From: JASTVH01 sp042862465
Lineage (GTDB): Bacteria > Pseudomonadota > Gammaproteobacteria > Pseudomonadales > Oleiphilaceae
Assembly: GCA_042862465.1 (NCBI GenBank)
Contig: JASTVH010000005.1
Span: 186,001 to 250,000, forward strand
Length of the DNA stretch: 64,000 bases
Reading direction: 5' to 3'
This document shows positions 7,190-16,087 of the stretch, piece after piece. The translations under genes and the position numbers were made by a program. How positions within the stretch are numbered: position 1 is the first letter of the stretch; the number at the start of each line of letters is the position of its first letter. The notes under the pieces are model-generated. The model was not told the origin of the DNA. It did no database searches and was given only the letters and a program-made list of their open reading frames with translations.

Positions 7190-9601
7190 ATGTCAGAGAA
7201 CGCTACCGGTACGCCCTTGACCGAGTATCCCCTGTTACCCCTGCGTGACGTGGTGGTCTTCCCACACATGGTCGTGCCCCTCTTCGTGGGTCGGGAGAAA
7301 TCCATCAACGCCTTGGAGGCGGCGATGGAAAGCACCAAGCAAATTCTTCTGGTCGCGCAGAAAGAGGCCGGTACCGACGACCCCGAAGCCAAGGACCTAT
7401 ACAACGTCGGCACGCTGGCGACGATTCTGCAGCTCCTGAAGTTGCCCGATGGCACCGTCAAAGTGCTGGTGGAGGGCAATGAGCGGATTGAGATCGATCA
7501 GATCAACAGTGGCGACTATTTGAGCGCCGAAGTGACCCTGATCGAAGAGGAAGACCCCTCCGAAGGGGAAGAGGAAGTTCTCTGCCGAACTTTGATGGAA
7601 GAGTTCGAGCGTTTCGTCAAACTTTCCAAGAAAGTACCTTCGGAAGTCAGCAACTCACTGACAGGAATCGAAGAGATTCACCGCCTCACAGACACCATGG
7701 CGGCCCATCTGGATCTCAAGATCCCGGAAAAACAGGATCTGCTGGAGACGTTCGACATACGCAAGCGGGTTGAAACCCTGTTGGCGAAGCTGGACAGCGA
7801 AATCGACCTGATCGAGGTTGAAAAGCGTATCCGTGGTCGCGTCAAGAAGCAGATGGAACGCAGTCAGCGGGAGTACTACCTTAACGAGCAGATGAAGGCC
7901 ATCCAGAAAGAGATGGGTCAGCTCGGAGAAGGGGGTAACGATTTTGAAGAGCTGGAGAAACGCATCGACGAGGCGGGCTTGCCGCAGGAAGCGCGCAAAA
8001 AGGTCGATGCCGAGCTCAATAAGCTCAAGATGATGTCACCCATGTCGGCCGAAGCCACGGTCGTGCGGGGCTATATCGACTGGCTGCTGGCTGTGCCCTG
8101 GAAAAAGCGCAGCCGGGTGCGTCATGACATCGAAAAGGCCCGGGAGATCCTGGATGCGGATCATTACGGCCTTGATGAGGTCAAACAGCGCATTCTCGAG
8201 TATCTCGCGGTGCAGAGCCGTGTTCGGAAGGTGAAAGGGCCTGTGCTGTGTCTGGTAGGCCCCCCTGGGGTCGGTAAGACATCCCTGGGGCAGTCCATTG
8301 CCCGGGCAACCAACCGGAAATATACGCGTATGGCGCTCGGTGGCGTCCGTGACGAAGCGGAGATCCGTGGTCACCGTCGAACATACATCGGTGCCTTGCC
8401 TGGCAAGATCATCCAGAAGCTGTCCAAAGTCGAGGTCAAGAACCCTCTGTTCCTTCTCGACGAAGTGGACAAGATGGGTATGGATCATCGGGGTGATCCG
8501 TCTTCTGCGTTGCTGGAGGTTTTGGATCCTGAGCAAAATCATACCTTTAGCGACCATTACCTGGAAGTGGACTACGATCTGTCCGACGTGATGTTCGTCT
8601 GTACCTCGAACTCGATGAATATTCCGCCGGCGTTGATGGATCGGATGGAAATCATCCGGATACCCGGGTACACGGAAGATGAGAAGGTCAATATCGCCAT
8701 TCGCTATCTGTTGCCGAAGCAGCTCAAGGCCAACGGCCTGAAGAAAAACGAGCTGGAGGTACCGGAAGAGACCGTGCGGGCCCTGATCCGTTACTACACA
8801 CGGGAAGCCGGTGTGCGCAGCCTTGAGCGTGAGATTGCCAAGATTTGCCGCAAGGTTGTACGAGAGCAGGTTGAGAAGGGCACCAAGGAGAAGCTCACGG
8901 TCACTGCAGACGATCTGGAGCATTATTCCGGCGTGCGCCGTTACAAGTACGGACTGGCGGAAGAGGAAAACCAGGTGGGGCAGGTTACCGGACTTGCCTG
9001 GACGCAAGTGGGTGGCGAGTTGCTGACCATTGAATGCGCGGTTACCAAGGGCAAGGGCAGGGTCGTCAAGACCGGCTCCCTGGGTGATGTGATGCAGGAG
9101 TCCATACAGGCCGCTCTGACCGTTGTGCGCAGCCGTGCGGAGAGTCTGGGCATCGCTGATGACTTCCACGAGAAACAGGATCTGCACATCCACGTGCCCG
9201 AGGGAGCGACTCCGAAGGACGGTCCCAGTGCGGGGATTGCGATGTGCACGGGGCTTGTGTCGGCGTTGACCAATGTTCCGGTGCGATCCGATGTAGCAAT
9301 GACCGGTGAGATTACCCTCCGGGGGCGCGTGCTGATGATCGGCGGGCTGAAGGAAAAGCTGCTTGCAGCACATCGGGGTGGCATCAAGACTGTCATTATC
9401 CCCGAAGAAAATGTCCGTGATCTCAAGGACATACCGGACAATATCAAAGAGTCACTCGACATTCGTCCAGTGAGCTGGATCGATCAGGTTCTGGACATTG
9501 CCTTGGCCTATCAGCCAGAGCCCAGAACCGTATCTGAAGGTGAATCATCCGCTCAGAGAGACGAGAAAAAGGACGGTGAAGAGCGGGTTAACACCCATTG
9601 A
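7190..9601 (+). CDS. lon: Lon protease (endopeptidase La)
   Basis: Cytosolic ATP-dependent protease that removes misfolded and regulatory proteins. 803 residues: N-terminal LON domain, central AAA+ module with Walker A GPPGVGKT (357-364), C-terminal protease domain with the Ser680-Lys723 dyad (PKDGPSAG; GLKEKLLAAHRG). The frame also opens at ATG 7160, but ATG 7190 has a well-placed GAGG (7177-7180) and gives the family N-terminus MSENATG. No clear heat-shock promoter is visible in the 275-bp gap after clpX. Confidence 0.97.
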   Translation: MSENATGTPLTEYPLLPLRDVVVFPHMVVPLFVGREKSINALEAAMESTKQILLVAQKEAGTDDPEAKDLYNVGTLATILQLLKLPDGTVKVLVEGNERIEIDQINSGDYLSAEVTLIEEEDPSEGEEEVLCRTLMEEFERFVKLSKKVPSEVSNSLTGIEEIHRLTDTMAAHLDLKIPEKQDLLETFDIRKRVETLLAKLDSEIDLIEVEKRIRGRVKKQMERSQREYYLNEQMKAIQKEMGQLGEGGNDFEELEKRIDEAGLPQEARKKVDAELNKLKMMSPMSAEATVVRGYIDWLLAVPWKKRSRVRHDIEKAREILDADHYGLDEVKQRILEYLAVQSRVRKVKGPVLCLVGPPGVGKTSLGQSIARATNRKYTRMALGGVRDEAEIRGHRRTYIGALPGKIIQKLSKVEVKNPLFLLDEVDKMGMDHRGDPSSALLEVLDPEQNHTFSDHYLEVDYDLSDVMFVCTSNSMNIPPALMDRMEIIRIPGYTEDEKVNIAIRYLLPKQLKANGLKKNELEVPEETVRALIRYYTREAGVRSLEREIAKICRKVVREQVEKGTKEKLTVTADDLEHYSGVRRYKYGLAEEENQVGQVTGLAWTQVGGELLTIECAVTKGKGRVVKTGSLGDVMQESIQAALTVVRSRAESLGIADDFHEKQDLHIHVPEGATPKDGPSAGIAMCTGLVSALTNVPVRSDVAMTGEITLRGRVLMIGGLKEKLLAAHRGGIKTVIIPEENVRDLKDIPDNIKESLDIRPVSWIDQVLDIALAYQPEPRTVSEGESSAQRDEKKDGEERVNTH

Positions 9602-9615
9602 CCCGACAGCTTTTG

Positions 9616-9645
9616 TTGACACCTGTCTCAGGGCGTTGGTATAAC
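9616..9645 (+). promoter_or_regulatory. Sigma70 promoter of hupB
   Basis: A consensus -35 TTGACA (9616-9621) and near-consensus -10 TATAAC (9640-9645) are 18 bp apart, immediately after the lon stop. The predicted start near 9652 gives a leader of about 170 nt. Confidence 0.8.
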
Positions 9646-9739
9646 TAGCTTCGCCGCTGAGACAGCCTGTACCAAGGGCTGCCGGGGATTCCCATCTTGT
9701 TCCGGCCATCGTAAGGAATAAGAAAATTCAACATGGAAT

Positions 9740-9768
9740 TTCCCGATATGCTGTGCCATAGTCGGGAA
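9740..9768 (+). other. Hairpin in the hupB leader
   Basis: TTCCCGA (9740-9746) can pair with TCGGGAA (9762-9768) around a 15-nt loop, about 55 nt before the hupB start. Role unknown. It is followed by A rather than T residues, so it is not a forward terminator. Confidence 0.35.
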
Positions 9769-9822
9769 CGACCAAAAAAATCATAAACTCATATCATTGA
9801 ACTGAAATCGAAGGGGTTTAGT

Positions 9823-10095
9823 GTGAACAAGTCCGAACTGATCGACGCAATTGCAGCTTCCGCCGATATTTCCAAAGCCGCTGCTGGCCGTGCGCTGGAT
9901 GCTATGACAGGTTCCATCACTGACGCTCTGAAAAAGGGCGATCAGGTCACTTTGATTGGCTTTGGTACCTTCCAGGTTAAAGAGCGCGCAGCTCGCACTG
10001 GCCGTAACCCGCAAACGGGCGCAGAGATCAAAATCCCGGCTTCCAAGGTCCCTAGCTTCAAAGCAGGCAAGGCACTGAAAGATTCCGTTAAGTAA
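9823..10095 (+). CDS. hupB: DNA-binding protein HU-beta
   Basis: Small histone-like nucleoid protein that bends and wraps DNA non-specifically as a dimer. 90 residues, typical. It shows the helical N-terminus MNKSELIDAIAASADISKAA and the beta-arm signature GRNPQTGAEIKIPAS. The start is GTG at 9823, six bases after AAGGGG, an unusual start for this gene. Lon upstream and PpiD downstream reproduce the Pseudomonas order. Confidence 0.97.
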   Translation: MNKSELIDAIAASADISKAAAGRALDAMTGSITDALKKGDQVTLIGFGTFQVKERAARTGRNPQTGAEIKIPASKVPSFKAGKALKDSVK

Positions 10096-10131
10096 GTCGG
10101 GTCTATAGGGGTTGGAACCACGTGTTCGTCC

Positions 10132-10208
10132 GGAGCGGTAGTTCAGCTGGTTAGAATACCGGCCTGTCACGCCGGGGGTCGCGGGTTCGAGTCCCGTCCG
10201 CTCCGCCA
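10132..10208 (+). tRNA. tRNA-Asp (anticodon GTC)
   Basis: Acceptor stem GGAGCGG/CCGCTCC, anticodon stem CCGGC/GCCGG around loop CTGTCAC, and encoded CCA at 10206-10208. It lies 36 bp after hupB, with no visible promoter of its own, so it may be cut from the hupB transcript. Confidence 0.97.
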
Positions 10209-10216
10209 GACTCCAG

Positions 10217-10246
10217 GGCGCATTCCTAAACGGGTGCGCCTTTTTT
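10217..10246 (+). terminator. Terminator after tRNA-Asp
   Basis: Stem GGCGCA (10217-10222) with TGCGCC (10235-10240), followed by six T residues. Confidence 0.8.
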
Positions 10247-10329
10247 AATGTGGGGCATCACGCTAGTGCTCCAATCAACGTTTACCGCGGGTACCGCTCG
10301 TCCAAGAGCCTCGACGGGTTGGGGGGAAA

Positions 10330-12204
10330 ATGCTTCAGGATATACGGAATAACGCGCAAGGCACGATTGCCAAAATCATAGTCGTACTCTTGGTCCTTGG
10401 TCTCTCTGCCTTTGGTATGAAGGCCATTATCGGGAGTTTCGGCGGAGAGCCGTCCGTGGCCACCGTCAATGGTTCAGAGATTACCGAGCGCGACTACGAA
10501 CAGAAAGTGCAGATGGCTCGCCAGCAGCAGCTGCAGCAAATGGAGCAACCGGATCCGTCATTGATCGACGATGGGGCGCTGCGAAAGCAGGTACTCCAGG
10601 AGATGATCGAAGACAAGTTGCTTTACCAGGATGCGACAGCCCGCGGTCTGATGATTTCCGATGCCGCCATTGACCAGATTATTCGCCAGATTCCCCAGTT
10701 CCAGGTGGACGGCCAGTTTGATCAGGACCGCTTCATGGCTCTGGTTCGCAATCGTGGCTTTACTATCCAGGGGTTCCGGGAGCAATTGCGCAGGGATTAC
10801 CTCAAGCGCCAGATCCAGATCGGGGTGGCGGGAACGGCGTTTGTATCACAGCAACTGGCCAGCGATATTTATGCGCTGCAGGAGCAGTCTCGTAGCTTGG
10901 AGACACTGAAACTGGGTGAATCACTGGTGGCTGACTCCGTCACTGTGTCCGACGATGAAATTCAGTCCTATTACGATAATAACCCCAGTCAGTTCCAGAA
11001 GCCTGAGTCCGTGGACGTAGCCTATCTGGTACTGGATCGGGAAGACCTCAAAAGCGAAGTGGACGTGAGCGAGCAGGCGCTGCGTGACCTTTACGAGAAG
11101 CGCCTTAAAACCATGGAAGGGCGTGAAGAACGTGAGGCTGCTCATATCCTGATCGCCGAAGGGTCCGAAAACGCCGAAGCCGATGTGGCCGCCGTCGAGA
11201 AAGGGCTGGAAGAGGGCAAGGATTTCGCTGCCCTGGCCAAAGAATACTCCGATGACATCGGCTCAGCTGAAAATGGCGGTAACCTCGGATACGCCACCAA
11301 GGATGCCTATGTTGATCCGTTTGCCGAGGCCCTTTTTGGCATTGAGGAGCCTGGCAAGGTGGTAGGTCCGATCAAGACCCAATTCGGACAGCACTTCATC
11401 AAGCTTCTGGATATTCGTCGCCAGGACAAGCCGAGCTTTGCGGAGCTGAAGGCGGAACTTGAGGACGAACTGCTGACTGACAAGGCGGATAAGCTATTCT
11501 CCGCGCGCAGTGCCGAATTGGCTGATGATGCCTACACGGCCTATGACCTGAAGGAGCCAGCCGACAAGCTTGGACTTGAGGTTCATGAGAAGAAGGACGT
11601 TGCCAAGACTGGCGGTGAGGGAATCTTCGCCAGTCGCAGCCTGATCAACGAACTGTTCTCGGCACCGGTTCTGGAAGACGGCCATAACACAGAGCTGGTG
11701 GAAGTCAGCGACGGAAAGGCGGTTGTTGCTCGCGTGCTGGAGCACCATGACGCGAGTGAGCAGCCATTGTCCGAGGTGAAGGGCGCTATCGAGCAGCAGT
11801 TGCGCCAGGAAAAGGTTCTGGCGGCCCTCAAGGGTAAGGCAGAAAAGCTGATCACACAGCTGCAGGAAGGAGACAAAACCCCGGAAGCTGTGGCAGAGGA
11901 GGTTTCCGCCTCATGGGAAAACCACGACGATGTAAAACGGGGGCGTTCTTCGTTGCCTCCCATGGTCGTGGACCGGGCTTTTGAAATGCCGGAGCCCCAG
12001 GAGGGTGGTGTGCGCTATGGCCAGGTGGCTATCGACCACGAGGTATTGCTGATTGGCCTCAAGCAGGTGAAGCGTGTGGAAGGTGATGTGCCGGAGCAAA
12101 TGCAGACGACCCTGCAAAACATCATGGCCCGTCGTCTGGGGCAGGAGAAGTATCAGCTCTATGTCGACCAGCTCAAGCGCGAAGCCGACATCGAGCGGCT
12201 GTAA
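10330..12204 (+). CDS. ppiD: Periplasmic chaperone / peptidyl-prolyl isomerase-family protein PpiD
   Basis: Inner-membrane-anchored periplasmic chaperone that helps proteins leaving the Sec translocon. 624 residues, the family length. A single N-terminal membrane segment (about residues 13-32) follows a short basic cytosolic tail. Then come a SurA_N-like helical region, one parvulin domain (about 255-360, EAAHILIAEG to HFIKLLDIR) and a long C-terminal helical part. ATG at 10330 sits behind a G-rich Shine-Dalgarno. Downstream of lon-hupB as in pseudomonads. Confidence 0.95.
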   Translation: MLQDIRNNAQGTIAKIIVVLLVLGLSAFGMKAIIGSFGGEPSVATVNGSEITERDYEQKVQMARQQQLQQMEQPDPSLIDDGALRKQVLQEMIEDKLLYQDATARGLMISDAAIDQIIRQIPQFQVDGQFDQDRFMALVRNRGFTIQGFREQLRRDYLKRQIQIGVAGTAFVSQQLASDIYALQEQSRSLETLKLGESLVADSVTVSDDEIQSYYDNNPSQFQKPESVDVAYLVLDREDLKSEVDVSEQALRDLYEKRLKTMEGREEREAAHILIAEGSENAEADVAAVEKGLEEGKDFAALAKEYSDDIGSAENGGNLGYATKDAYVDPFAEALFGIEEPGKVVGPIKTQFGQHFIKLLDIRRQDKPSFAELKAELEDELLTDKADKLFSARSAELADDAYTAYDLKEPADKLGLEVHEKKDVAKTGGEGIFASRSLINELFSAPVLEDGHNTELVEVSDGKAVVARVLEHHDASEQPLSEVKGAIEQQLRQEKVLAALKGKAEKLITQLQEGDKTPEAVAEEVSASWENHDDVKRGRSSLPPMVVDRAFEMPEPQEGGVRYGQVAIDHEVLLIGLKQVKRVEGDVPEQMQTTLQNIMARRLGQEKYQLYVDQLKREADIERL

Positions 12205-12233
12205 CCCCGCGCTCCTGTATTAGTGTTCCCATG

Positions 12234-12260
12234 ACGCCCTCCCTATATGGAGGGCGTTCT
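12234..12260 (+). terminator. Terminator after ppiD
   Basis: Stem ACGCCCTCC (12234-12242) pairs perfectly with GGAGGGCGT (12249-12257), 6-nt loop, then a short T-rich tail. The remaining 240 bp before the next gene show no recognisable gene. Confidence 0.75.
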
Positions 12261-12499
12261 TGTTGGGGCGGCTAAAGTGTGAAGCGCTTCGCTTCATCTT
12301 GGGCCAGAAGGGGCTGAGTCATTGATTCCCGGACCAGATTTGAGGACCAGTTATCTTTAAGCCCCAGGGAATTTAGGTATCGTACCGTAACGTTCTGTAA
12401 CCGGGACACACCCTAAAAAATGATAAGAAAAACAGGGAATCAACACCGTTTTTACGCCGAACCGACCGAATTGTCCGGTAACAGGGAATTGCGAGCGTT

Positions 12500-13300
12500 A
12501 TGTTTTTAGTGTTGGCAGGGTCAGTCCTCACCTTCACGATGGTGCAGGAGGCTACCGTCCAGGAACCCCATGACAAGGGGGTCGTCCTGTACCAGCAGAA
12601 TTTCGATACTTCCGATGTTCGACTGCTAAAGCGCGTCAAGGTCGAGCCTCTGATCGAACAACGTTATCGAAACATTGTGCGGCAGGCTTATGACTACAGT
12701 TGCGGTGCAGCAGCGCTGACGACCGTCTTTCGTTATTACCTGGGCAGGGATCTGAACGAACGTCAGGTCATGGAGGGGTTGCTGCATTACGGCGAAAGTG
12801 AACGTATCGTCGAGCGCAGGGCATTCTCCATGCTTGATATGAAGCGGCTGGCCGGCGCGCTGGGCTATCCTGCCGGCGGCTTCAAAGCGGAATTGACGGA
12901 TCTTATCGAACTCGACCACCCGGCCATCGTTCCCATTCAGCACGGTGGTTTCGACCATTTCGTGGTGGTTCGGGAAATTCGCGATGGCCGCGTTTTTATT
13001 GCCGACCCTTCTCTGGGGAACATCTCCTTTACGTTGGCTGATTTCCAGGAGAAGTGGAAAGGCAACGTCCTCTTCATCGTTTTCCCGGGTGGCAACAAAC
13101 CGATTGATGCGTTGGAGCTTAAGGAAGAAGACTTGCGGTTTGTTGACGATCAAACCATAACGCTGCTCGCAGAGCGCACCTTTCCAGAATTCCATGAGGC
13201 GCTACAGCGTCGCATCCAGAATGAACTGGAAAGACAGAAAAACAATCCGGACGGCACGGTCGAAAATACCAGAAAACAGCTTCATTACCGTCGTAACTAG
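12500..13300 (+). CDS. Exported C39-family cysteine peptidase (FapD-like)
   Basis: Papain-fold peptidase of the double-glycine (C39) type without an ABC transporter. 266 residues; N-terminal hydrophobic stretch (about residues 1-16) is a probable signal or anchor. Visible catalytic residues are Cys68 (DYSCGAAALTT), His153 (GFDHFVVV) and Asp169 (IADPSLG). An in-frame TAA at 12479-12481 limits the start to ATG 12500. The C-terminus is charged and helical. It leads a same-strand run with a FapF-like barrel 63 bp downstream; FapD in Pseudomonas functional-amyloid operons has the same fold, but no FapB/FapC subunit is present here. Confidence 0.85.
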   Translation: MFLVLAGSVLTFTMVQEATVQEPHDKGVVLYQQNFDTSDVRLLKRVKVEPLIEQRYRNIVRQAYDYSCGAAALTTVFRYYLGRDLNERQVMEGLLHYGESERIVERRAFSMLDMKRLAGALGYPAGGFKAELTDLIELDHPAIVPIQHGGFDHFVVVREIRDGRVFIADPSLGNISFTLADFQEKWKGNVLFIVFPGGNKPIDALELKEEDLRFVDDQTITLLAERTFPEFHEALQRRIQNELERQKNNPDGTVENTRKQLHYRRN

Positions 13301-13363
13301 ACCGGAAGCTATTCGAGCGTAATCCGTTTTTCAGAAAAAGCAGGAAAAAATTAGGGAGCCGGG

Positions 13364-14371
13364 ATGAATCGTTGGGTTGTGCGTGGCTTACTCCTTTGTA
13401 CCACCTTCTTTGCCAGCCACTCCATATGGGCGCAAGAAGGGGATGTCGACAAGGCCCGTGAGGCACTGGCCAAACAGGAGGGTGACGAGGATACCACCAA
13501 GCAGTTGGAGGAAGTCTTCCAGGCCGCCGAAAAGAACTATTCGCTGCTCAAAAAGGGCAAGCAATCTCTCACTTATTCCTTCGATTACTCCTATACCGGT
13601 GATCAACGGCTGGATATTCAGATCGTCAATCAGTCGGTAAGAAATCTGGATATTACGCCGTCGGCCACCCATACGTTCACCAACTCGTTCTCCTACGATT
13701 ATGGGTTGAAGGATAACGTCACGCTGGGTGTTCGAGTGCCTCTGGTCGTTAAATACGATACACAGGACGAACTAAGCATTTGGGATTTCGGGGACGTCAG
13801 CGGCACGGTTAGATGGCAACCGAGTGCTTACGTACCGGGAAAGATGTCGACCACCCTGTTTGGCTCTTTGAAAACAGTCACGGGGGTTAGCCCTTACGAA
13901 ATCGATATTAATCGCGAGCTTTCAACCGGTAGCGGCTACTGGTCTGTCTCTGGCGGTGCCAGTGTATCCAAGGTTCTGGATCCGGTCGTTCTTTATGGTT
14001 CGACAAGTCTGTCGTATGGGTTGGAGGAATCCGGTCTCAATCAGGTGCGAGGTGGCCGCCTGCTTGAGAGTGTAGAACCTGGTTTTGGCTTGTCTTCCTC
14101 TGCAGGCTTTTCCTATTCCTTGTCTTACGACATATCCCTCAGTGCGTCTGTGCAGATTAGCTATTCCGATGAGACGGTGTTGCGCTTTAAAGGTGGCTCC
14201 CAGGCCGTTGCTCAGGACCAGATGTCGGGGTTCATGAGCTTTTCCCTGGGCACCCGGGTCAGTGAAACCACAATCGTCAATACGAATGTCGGGTTTGGTC
14301 TGACCGAAGATTCGCCGGACTTCTCTATCGGTGTTTCCTTGCCTATCAATATTGCAGGTTTGAAGGAGTGA
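13364..14371 (+). CDS. Outer-membrane beta-barrel protein with helical N-terminus, FapF-like
   Basis: 335 residues with a cleavable signal peptide (about 1-23, ending IWAQ), a charged helical segment (about 24-65, DKAREALAKQEGDEDTTKQ) that could form a coiled coil, and then alternating amphipathic strands to the C-terminus. This matches the plan of FapF, a trimeric amyloid-secretion pore with a coiled-coil plug, and the wider MetA-pathway phenol-degradation porin family. Start ATG 13364 follows AGGGAG. What it carries is unknown. It lies between the C39 peptidase and a FadL channel, so a secretion or uptake role at the outer membrane is inferred. Confidence 0.7.
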   Translation: MNRWVVRGLLLCTTFFASHSIWAQEGDVDKAREALAKQEGDEDTTKQLEEVFQAAEKNYSLLKKGKQSLTYSFDYSYTGDQRLDIQIVNQSVRNLDITPSATHTFTNSFSYDYGLKDNVTLGVRVPLVVKYDTQDELSIWDFGDVSGTVRWQPSAYVPGKMSTTLFGSLKTVTGVSPYEIDINRELSTGSGYWSVSGGASVSKVLDPVVLYGSTSLSYGLEESGLNQVRGGRLLESVEPGFGLSSSAGFSYSLSYDISLSASVQISYSDETVLRFKGGSQAVAQDQMSGFMSFSLGTRVSETTIVNTNVGFGLTEDSPDFSIGVSLPINIAGLKE

Positions 14372-14407
14372 TGACCTCAACCGTATTTAGGGAAGGGAAG
14401 TAAGATT

Positions 14408-16009
14408 ATGCGTTTCAACGGTACAAGTCTCCGGTATGCGTGTGCGCTGATATTTTCTTTATTCGCGTCCGGTAGCTTTGCACAGTTTACTCAAAACCTG
14501 ATCACACATCCCAAAGCCATGGCTCTGGGTAACGCTGTTACTGCTGATCCCCCCGGCATTATGGCGGTGCATTATAATCCGGCGGGCCTGACAAGGCTTA
14601 AGGGTCGGCAATTTGAAGTGACGCTCATGGGGGCCTACCTCGATAACGATGCAGACTTCATTGCACCGCCCGGGTATGAAATTTTTGGTATTGATGGGTT
14701 AGAGAATGATCCCGTTGCCAATACGCATAGCCACACCAATCAGGCTGCAGTTTATATTCCGGGATGGGGAATCCAGAAGTTGCCAAAAGGCCCCGGCATG
14801 GTCCCGGGCGGTGGGGTGAGCATCAATGAGCCTGGCTCTAAATTAACCTTTGGTTCGGCATTCTATGCCCCGATGTTCGCCGGGTTTTATCGGGAAAAGG
14901 GTGATCCTGCACAATATCAACCGAAGGCCGCAGCATTGGAACGGATCACGTATCTTTCGCCAACGGTCGGATACAAGATCAATGATCATTGGTCTGTGGG
15001 GCTGGGGGTTCACTTTTCCTATCAGGCCATTGCCGCTGAACAGGTGATGCGCGCCCCGAACATGTTATTGGGTGTAGCGGAAGTCCTTCAGGATGCCTTT
15101 AACTGTGAAGAAGGGGATGAGCCTCTCGCGCCATGGCTTGCCTTATGTGGCGGTAATGTCGGGCCTTGGGATGATATTGGTTCCCTGAACTTCGCGGTGT
15201 CCGAAACTGTTTCGCCGACTTATGCATTTGGGGTGATGTGGGAACCAACCCCTTGGTTCAGCTGGGGTGCCAGCTATACCTCCGATCGGGATATGAACCT
15301 GAAAGGTGATTTCGAGATCAATTATACCGATGACTGGTCGGGCTTCTGGCAGAGTGTAAATGGTTCCGTTATAGGTGCGATAAGCGCTGCAATTTTGAGC
15401 CTGCCTTCGGGGGCACCTCGCGAAGCAGGCAAGGTAAGAATGGATCTGACGTATCCGCAGCATTTTCAGACGGGTGTCAGCATTGACCTGCATCCAAAGT
15501 TGACCATGAACGCAGATGTGGGTTGGACGGATTACAAGAAATGGGATGCCTTCCATTTCAAGTTTGATCGCAACCTCGAATTTCTCAGTGCCGCGCGCAT
15601 CCTGTCACCAGGGAAGGCCACTAAAAGCACACTTAACCTGCCTCTGGGTTTTAAGGACGAGTGGAACTGGGCTCTTGGCTTTGAGCTGCACGCTTCAGAC
15701 CGTCTTGACTTGAGAATGGGGGTCGAGAACCGGGACTCTGTCATCCCGGATGACCAGCGCAGCCTGCAGGCACCATTTGGTGGTGCGAACCTGTATAGCG
15801 TCGGTATGGGGTATCAGTGGGACAAGGAAACGACGGTGGATCTATCGTTGTCCTATCTTCAGTCGGTGGAATACATACCGGCAAATGGTAGCTGTAATAT
15901 TAACTGTGACAATATTACCAATATCATTTATAACCCCTATGCAGGTATGGACGTTAAGACGTCCCTTCGAGTTGTACTTGCCGGCCTGTCTTTCCGTACC
16001 AAGTTCTAG
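14408..16009 (+). CDS. OmpP1/FadL-family outer-membrane channel
   Basis: FadL-type monomeric barrels pass hydrophobic molecules (fatty acids, alkanes, aromatics) across the outer membrane. 533 residues, with a signal peptide ending near SFAQ (about residue 26). The mature N-terminus HPKAMALGNAVTADPPGIMAVHYNPAGL is the FadL hatch-domain signature. The barrel ends in a terminal phenylalanine (FRTKF), as usual for BAM substrates. Longer than E. coli FadL. A FadL-subfamily alkane-uptake protein, AupA, is known from Marinobacter; whether this is that protein cannot be decided here. The MalM-like gene follows 78 bp later. Confidence 0.88.
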   Translation: MRFNGTSLRYACALIFSLFASGSFAQFTQNLITHPKAMALGNAVTADPPGIMAVHYNPAGLTRLKGRQFEVTLMGAYLDNDADFIAPPGYEIFGIDGLENDPVANTHSHTNQAAVYIPGWGIQKLPKGPGMVPGGGVSINEPGSKLTFGSAFYAPMFAGFYREKGDPAQYQPKAAALERITYLSPTVGYKINDHWSVGLGVHFSYQAIAAEQVMRAPNMLLGVAEVLQDAFNCEEGDEPLAPWLALCGGNVGPWDDIGSLNFAVSETVSPTYAFGVMWEPTPWFSWGASYTSDRDMNLKGDFEINYTDDWSGFWQSVNGSVIGAISAAILSLPSGAPREAGKVRMDLTYPQHFQTGVSIDLHPKLTMNADVGWTDYKKWDAFHFKFDRNLEFLSAARILSPGKATKSTLNLPLGFKDEWNWALGFELHASDRLDLRMGVENRDSVIPDDQRSLQAPFGGANLYSVGMGYQWDKETTVDLSLSYLQSVEYIPANGSCNINCDNITNIIYNPYAGMDVKTSLRVVLAGLSFRTKF

Positions 16010-16087
16010 CAATCCCTTCCCGGGTACTCCTCCGCTTACTGAGAAACGCTGGGGGAGCTCCCGGGAAAAAGCGGGGTGTCGTCATAC

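Noticed and set aside
8036..9373. 445-residue open frame antisense to lon
   Set aside because: Shadow of the conserved Lon ATPase and protease domains.
10132..10208. Possible integrated element at tRNA-Asp
   Set aside because: No integrase, no repeated tRNA 3' end and the ordinary hupB-ppiD neighbourhood is intact.
12470..12500. Sigma54-like element before the C39 peptidase gene
   Set aside because: GG and GC are 12 bp apart in CCGGTAACAGGGAATTGC instead of the required 10.
16042..16062. GGGAGCTCCC palindrome between the FadL and MalM-like genes
   Set aside because: No loop or T run for a terminator, and a short GC palindrome is expected by chance at this base composition.
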